From Bacillota bacterium (GTDB lineage: Bacteria; Bacillota; Clostridia; Lachnospirales; Bianqueaceae): 9,422 nucleotides of DNA. Below the pieces are notes generated by a model. It was given only the letters and a program-made list of their open reading frames with translations. It ran no database searches and was not told the origin of the DNA. The stretch lies in the NCBI GenBank assembly GCA_017474705.1, contig JAFVHC010000175.1, forward strand, positions 1 through 9,422, given 5' to 3'. The first letter of the stretch is position 1, and each line of letters starts with the position of its first letter. The position numbers and the translations under genes were made by a program. Below, one piece after another: positions 7,638 through 9,422 of the stretch.

Positions 7638-8108
7638 TACGAACCCGAACCAGAGGAATATGATGATCCTGAGGAGGAAGAGGAAGATTCCTACGATGAC
7701 TATGACTCCGGTTCCTACAACGGAGGCGGCCTGTATTGGCCTGTTCCCGGCTACGCACATCTGACCACCTACTTTGGTGAAGCTGATGCGATCTATGGTC
7801 TCCCCCATCGCGGCATCGACGTCGCAGCTCCGGGTGGTACCCCGATCGTTGCAGCCGAGTCCGGAACAGTCATCACAGCTGGCTGGAATGGCAGTTATGG
7901 TAACTACATAGCCATCTCGCACGGCGCAGGAGTTGTTACTTTGTACGCGCACTGCAGTGCTCTTTATGTCTCTTACGGTGATTATGTTTCTGCCGGACAG
8001 ACCATTGCGGCAGTCGGAACTACCGGTGATTCTACTGGTAACCATCTGCATTTCGAAGTACAGGTCAATGGTGGACTGGCAAATCCTTTGAGCTACACAT
8101 CCCCGTAA
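7638..8108 (+). pseudogene. M23 (LytM) metallopeptidase domain, detached from its N-terminal part by an in-frame TAA
   Basis: Directly after the TAA at 7635-7637 the same frame stays open for 156 codons to a TAA at 8106-8108. It encodes an acidic Tyr/Glu/Asp linker, a GGG hinge, then a complete M23 endopeptidase domain that would cut cross-bridges or stem peptides of peptidoglycan. Counting from the ATG at 6714, the metal ligands and catalytic residues are all present: HRGID (His365, Asp369), YAH (His413) and HLH (His444, His446). No ATG or GTG exists in this segment. TTG codons occur only at 7941 and later, after the HxxxD motif, so it cannot be made as an independent active protein from a normal start. 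With 6714-7634 it would form a 463-residue hydrolase, excluding the stop codon. A single change from GAA to TAA in a run of Glu codons explains the break. It may be a recent nonsense mutation, a sequencing error or a read-through site. Confidence 0.8.
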
Positions 8109-8130
8109 ACACAAGCCAAACAAAGACAGA

Positions 8131-8165
8131 CCCGGATCTGATGATCAGATCCGGGATCTTTTTAT
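8131..8165. terminator. Strong bidirectional terminator between the M23 gene and the zinc-ribbon gene
   Basis: 8131-8155 is a perfect odd palindrome: a 12-base arm beginning CCCGGATCTGA, one central base, and the exact complement. On the plus strand it is followed by ATCTTTTTATT. On the minus strand it is followed by TCTGTCTTTGTTT. It lies 22 bases after the M23 stop and seven bases beyond the zinc-ribbon gene's stop at 8162-8164, so it can serve both convergent genes. Confidence 0.9.
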
Positions 8166-9139
8166 TCTGTGGGAACTCCTTCCGTTCTTCCTTCTGTAAG
8201 CACTGCGATGAGAGCGATGATCATCATGGCGGCACCGGAAAGCCCTAGAAGACCAAGGATCAGAGATCCGACCATCGTGCCGCTCATAAAAGAACTGATA
8301 CCGCCGATAACCGCCGCAATGATCATATAGACCTTGCTGTTCTTTCTCTTGATCTGGATCATACAGAAGACGATGCAGGCTGCGTAAAGAAGGATGCCTA
8401 GGATCGCCCCGAAATTACCAAGGTAGAATATATCGCTGAATACCCACCCCAGGAAAATCGCTCCTGGAAACAGTGTGACTGCACAAGCGATGATGCCCAA
8501 TCTGGTACCGGAAAAACCGGCCTTGGCAAGTCTCTGTGTCAGCTGTACTGTCGCTTTCGGCCGATCCATCCTTTGCTGTGATGAAGACAGCTTTTTTGAG
8601 AAACCAATAGAGATGAAGGCTGCAATTCCGAAGATGCAGATATTGATCCAGCCCATAGTCTTGATCGGTGCTTCGCCCAGGTCATTCTTGATCACACCCT
8701 GGCAGATCACCAGGAACAGAACATAAGCCCCGAGAGAAAGGAATGCTGAGGTCTTGACCCATTGCTTGATGATCGTCATCAGCAACGTTGCGGCAATGAT
8801 GAATAGGAAGATGATGGTCAAAATCATGATGATCTTTCCGCTGCCTTCCACATCTCCGTACCCATGCATATACACGTCCTGACTGCTCCGTTTCCAGCCC
8901 AGAAGAGGCGTCAGTTCATCGTAGTAGCGAGCGCCTCCGAAGATCGGCGTGAATGCTGTAAGTACTGTTCCTAACAGCTGCAACAGAGAGATGATGACAA
9001 GGGCAAAAGAAGGCGTCCTATGTTGTAAGCTGATTCCGGCAAAGATGTTTGCGCTCTGATATTTCTTAAGTGAAGAACCACAATTCGGACAAAAAGCTGC
9101 TCCGTCAGGAAGCTGCTGACCACAGTTCGGACAGAACAT
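8162..9139 (-). CDS. Zinc-ribbon multi-pass membrane protein of unknown function
   Basis: 325 residues. The first 21 contain a zinc ribbon: CPNC at 3-6 and CPNC at 17-20, a CX2C-X10-CX2C arrangement expected to bind one zinc ion. The remainder is a membrane domain with roughly eight hydrophobic segments, near 44-67, 103-125, 132-150, 163-181, 211-235, 242-263, 269-288 and 290-314. The longest soluble stretches are 68-102 and 182-210; the latter is Lys/Arg-rich and probably cytosolic. Zinc-ribbon plus transmembrane proteins are common in Bacillota and mostly uncharacterised, so no function is claimed. The ATG (9137-9139) has GGAGG eight bases upstream, and that GGAGG lies inside the 3' arm of the stem-loop at 9141-9200. 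The gene reads in the same direction as the rRNA operon that ends upstream of it, with 92 bases between. Confidence 0.85.
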   Translation of the reverse strand: MFCPNCGQQLPDGAAFCPNCGSSLKKYQSANIFAGISLQHRTPSFALVIISLLQLLGTVLTAFTPIFGGARYYDELTPLLGWKRSSQDVYMHGYGDVEGSGKIIMILTIIFLFIIAATLLMTIIKQWVKTSAFLSLGAYVLFLVICQGVIKNDLGEAPIKTMGWINICIFGIAAFISIGFSKKLSSSQQRMDRPKATVQLTQRLAKAGFSGTRLGIIACAVTLFPGAIFLGWVFSDIFYLGNFGAILGILLYAACIVFCMIQIKRKNSKVYMIIAAVIGGISSFMSGTMVGSLILGLLGLSGAAMMIIALIAVLTEGRTEGVPTE

Positions 9140-9140
9140 G

Positions 9141-9200
9141 ATAAAAACCTCCGGTTTGTTTGATATCTGTACTTAATACCAAACAAGGACCCCGGAGGTT
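9141..9200 (-). terminator. Long stem-loop with U-tract after the rRNA operon, overlapping the next gene's Shine-Dalgarno
   Basis: In the minus-strand RNA, AACCUCCGG (9192-9200) pairs exactly with CCGGAGGUU (9146-9154). Inside, UUGUUUG (9180-9186) pairs with CAAACAA (9156-9162) and the helix can extend through GUAU/AUAU to a 9-base loop. The two helices are separated by a 5-versus-1 internal loop. The outer stem runs straight into a U5 tract (UUUUUAUC), which makes it a credible intrinsic terminator for the 5S end of the rRNA operon. The same 3' arm holds the GGAGG (9148-9152) of the zinc-ribbon gene, so the fold would hide that ribosome binding site. The pairing is seen in the sequence; the dual role is inferred. 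Confidence 0.7.
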
Positions 9201-9205
9201 ACACT

Positions 9206-9211
9206 TTTATA
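9206..9211 (-). promoter_or_regulatory. Possible -10 box for the zinc-ribbon gene
   Basis: TATAAA on the minus strand between 5S and the stem-loop. No good -35 sits 16-18 bases upstream; the spacer region is the T/A-rich tail after 5S. If used, transcription would start near 9199, at the first base of the stem-loop, placing the whole hairpin in the 5' leader. Weak evidence. Confidence 0.25.
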
Positions 9212-9231
9212 GAGTTTTAAGAAATAAAAAA

Positions 9232-9346
9232 ATGGCGGCCACCTACTCTCCCAGGCAGTCACCCACCAAGTACCATCGGCCGTCATTGTCTTAACCATCA
9301 TGTTCGGAATGGGAACGGGTGTTACCCAATGACGCATCGCCACCAT
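9232..9346 (-). rRNA. rrf: 5S ribosomal RNA
   Basis: About 115 bases on the minus strand. Diagnostic blocks are ACACCCGUUCCCAU, CCGAACAU followed by GGUUAAG, CCGAUGGUACUUGG and GGGAGAGUAGGU, all in the standard 5S order. The ends AUGGUGGC and GCCGCCAU form terminal helix I with one G-U pair, which fixes the ends to within a base or two. A run of seven T follows the 3' end. It lies about two bases after a tRNA-Asn gene and before the terminator stem-loop, so it is the last RNA of an rRNA operon that enters from beyond the right edge. Confidence 0.96.
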
Positions 9347-9348
9347 AA

Positions 9349-9420
9349 CTCCCCGAGCCGGGCTCGAACCAGCAACCCTCCGGTTAACAGCCGGATGCTC
9401 TACCATTGAGCTATCGAGGA
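9349..9420 (-). tRNA. tRNA-Asn (anticodon GTT)
   Basis: 72 bases on the minus strand forming a complete cloverleaf. The acceptor is TCCTCGA/TCGGGGA with one G-T pair, the D arm GCTC/GAGC, and the anticodon arm TCCGG/CCGGA with loop CTGTTAA, giving anticodon GTT. The variable loop has 5 bases and the T arm is GCTGG/CCGGC with loop TTCGAGC. The discriminator base is G and no CCA is encoded, so the tail must be added by CCA nucleotidyltransferase and the 3' end trimmed by RNase Z. It sits directly upstream of 5S in the same transcript. Confidence 0.96.
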
Positions 9421-9422
9421 TT

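Noticed and set aside
7068..8123. 351-codon open frame on the minus strand opposite the hydrolase gene, with Phe/Leu-rich stretches
   Set aside because: The hydrophobic stretches are the reverse reading of GAA/GAG-rich coiled-coil codons, so they mimic membrane segments. The plus strand carries clear M23 motifs and promoter signals.
9173..9406. 77-codon open frame on the minus strand across the 5S and tRNA genes
   Set aside because: It overlaps structural RNA genes completely; its sequence is a translation of 5S and tRNA-Asn.

Overview
This is chromosomal sequence from a bacterium, most likely a Bacillota (Firmicutes) member of medium GC content, perhaps Erysipelotrichia or Clostridia. The class is inferred. 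Support comes from strong AAGGAG/GGAGG ribosome binding sites, near-perfect sigma-A promoters (TTGACA, 17-bp spacer, TATAAT or TATAGT), short GC-rich hairpin terminators with U-tracts, a coiled-coil plus M23 peptidoglycan hydrolase, and a tRNA with no encoded CCA. The content is mostly housekeeping. I see no phage, transposon, CRISPR or defence genes.

Layout. At 1-261 (+) is the C-terminal part of a cyclophilin-type peptidyl-prolyl isomerase, followed by a hairpin terminator at 267-306 that it shares with a convergent gene. On the minus strand, asnB (1342-3177, asparagine synthetase) has a strong promoter at 3220-3248 and its own terminator at 1311-1336; downstream of it lies a Gfo/Idh/MocA-family oxidoreductase (328-1287). 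The 173-bp gap at 3178-3350 is a divergent control region. It fires asnB leftward and carB (3351-6572, carbamoyl-phosphate synthase large subunit) rightward, and has an AT-rich inverted repeat in the carB leader. carB stands without carA here and ends at a terminator (6591-6627).

Next, a consensus promoter (6657-6685) drives a secreted coiled-coil/M23 murein hydrolase of the CwlO/EnvC architectural type (6714-8108). This gene is cut by an in-frame TAA at 7635-7637. The export signal and coiled coil lie before the stop. The catalytic domain lies after it in the same frame, with its metal ligands intact and no usable start codon of its own. A strong bidirectional hairpin (8131-8165) separates it from a convergent minus-strand gene for a zinc-ribbon, multi-pass membrane protein (8162-9139).

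The right edge is the distal end of an rRNA operon on the minus strand: tRNA-Asn(GTT) at 9349-9420, then 5S rRNA at 9232-9346 only about two bases later. Between 5S and the zinc-ribbon gene is a long stem-loop (9141-9200). It looks like the rRNA terminator, but its 3' arm contains the Shine-Dalgarno of the zinc-ribbon gene, so termination and translation control may overlap there.

asnB and carB both use ATP and amide nitrogen, and both sit at nitrogen branch points (asparagine; arginine and pyrimidines), which gives some sense to their shared control region. The points most worth checking are the interrupted hydrolase gene, the SD-burying hairpin after 5S, the near-zero tRNA-Asn/5S spacing, and the carB leader palindrome.
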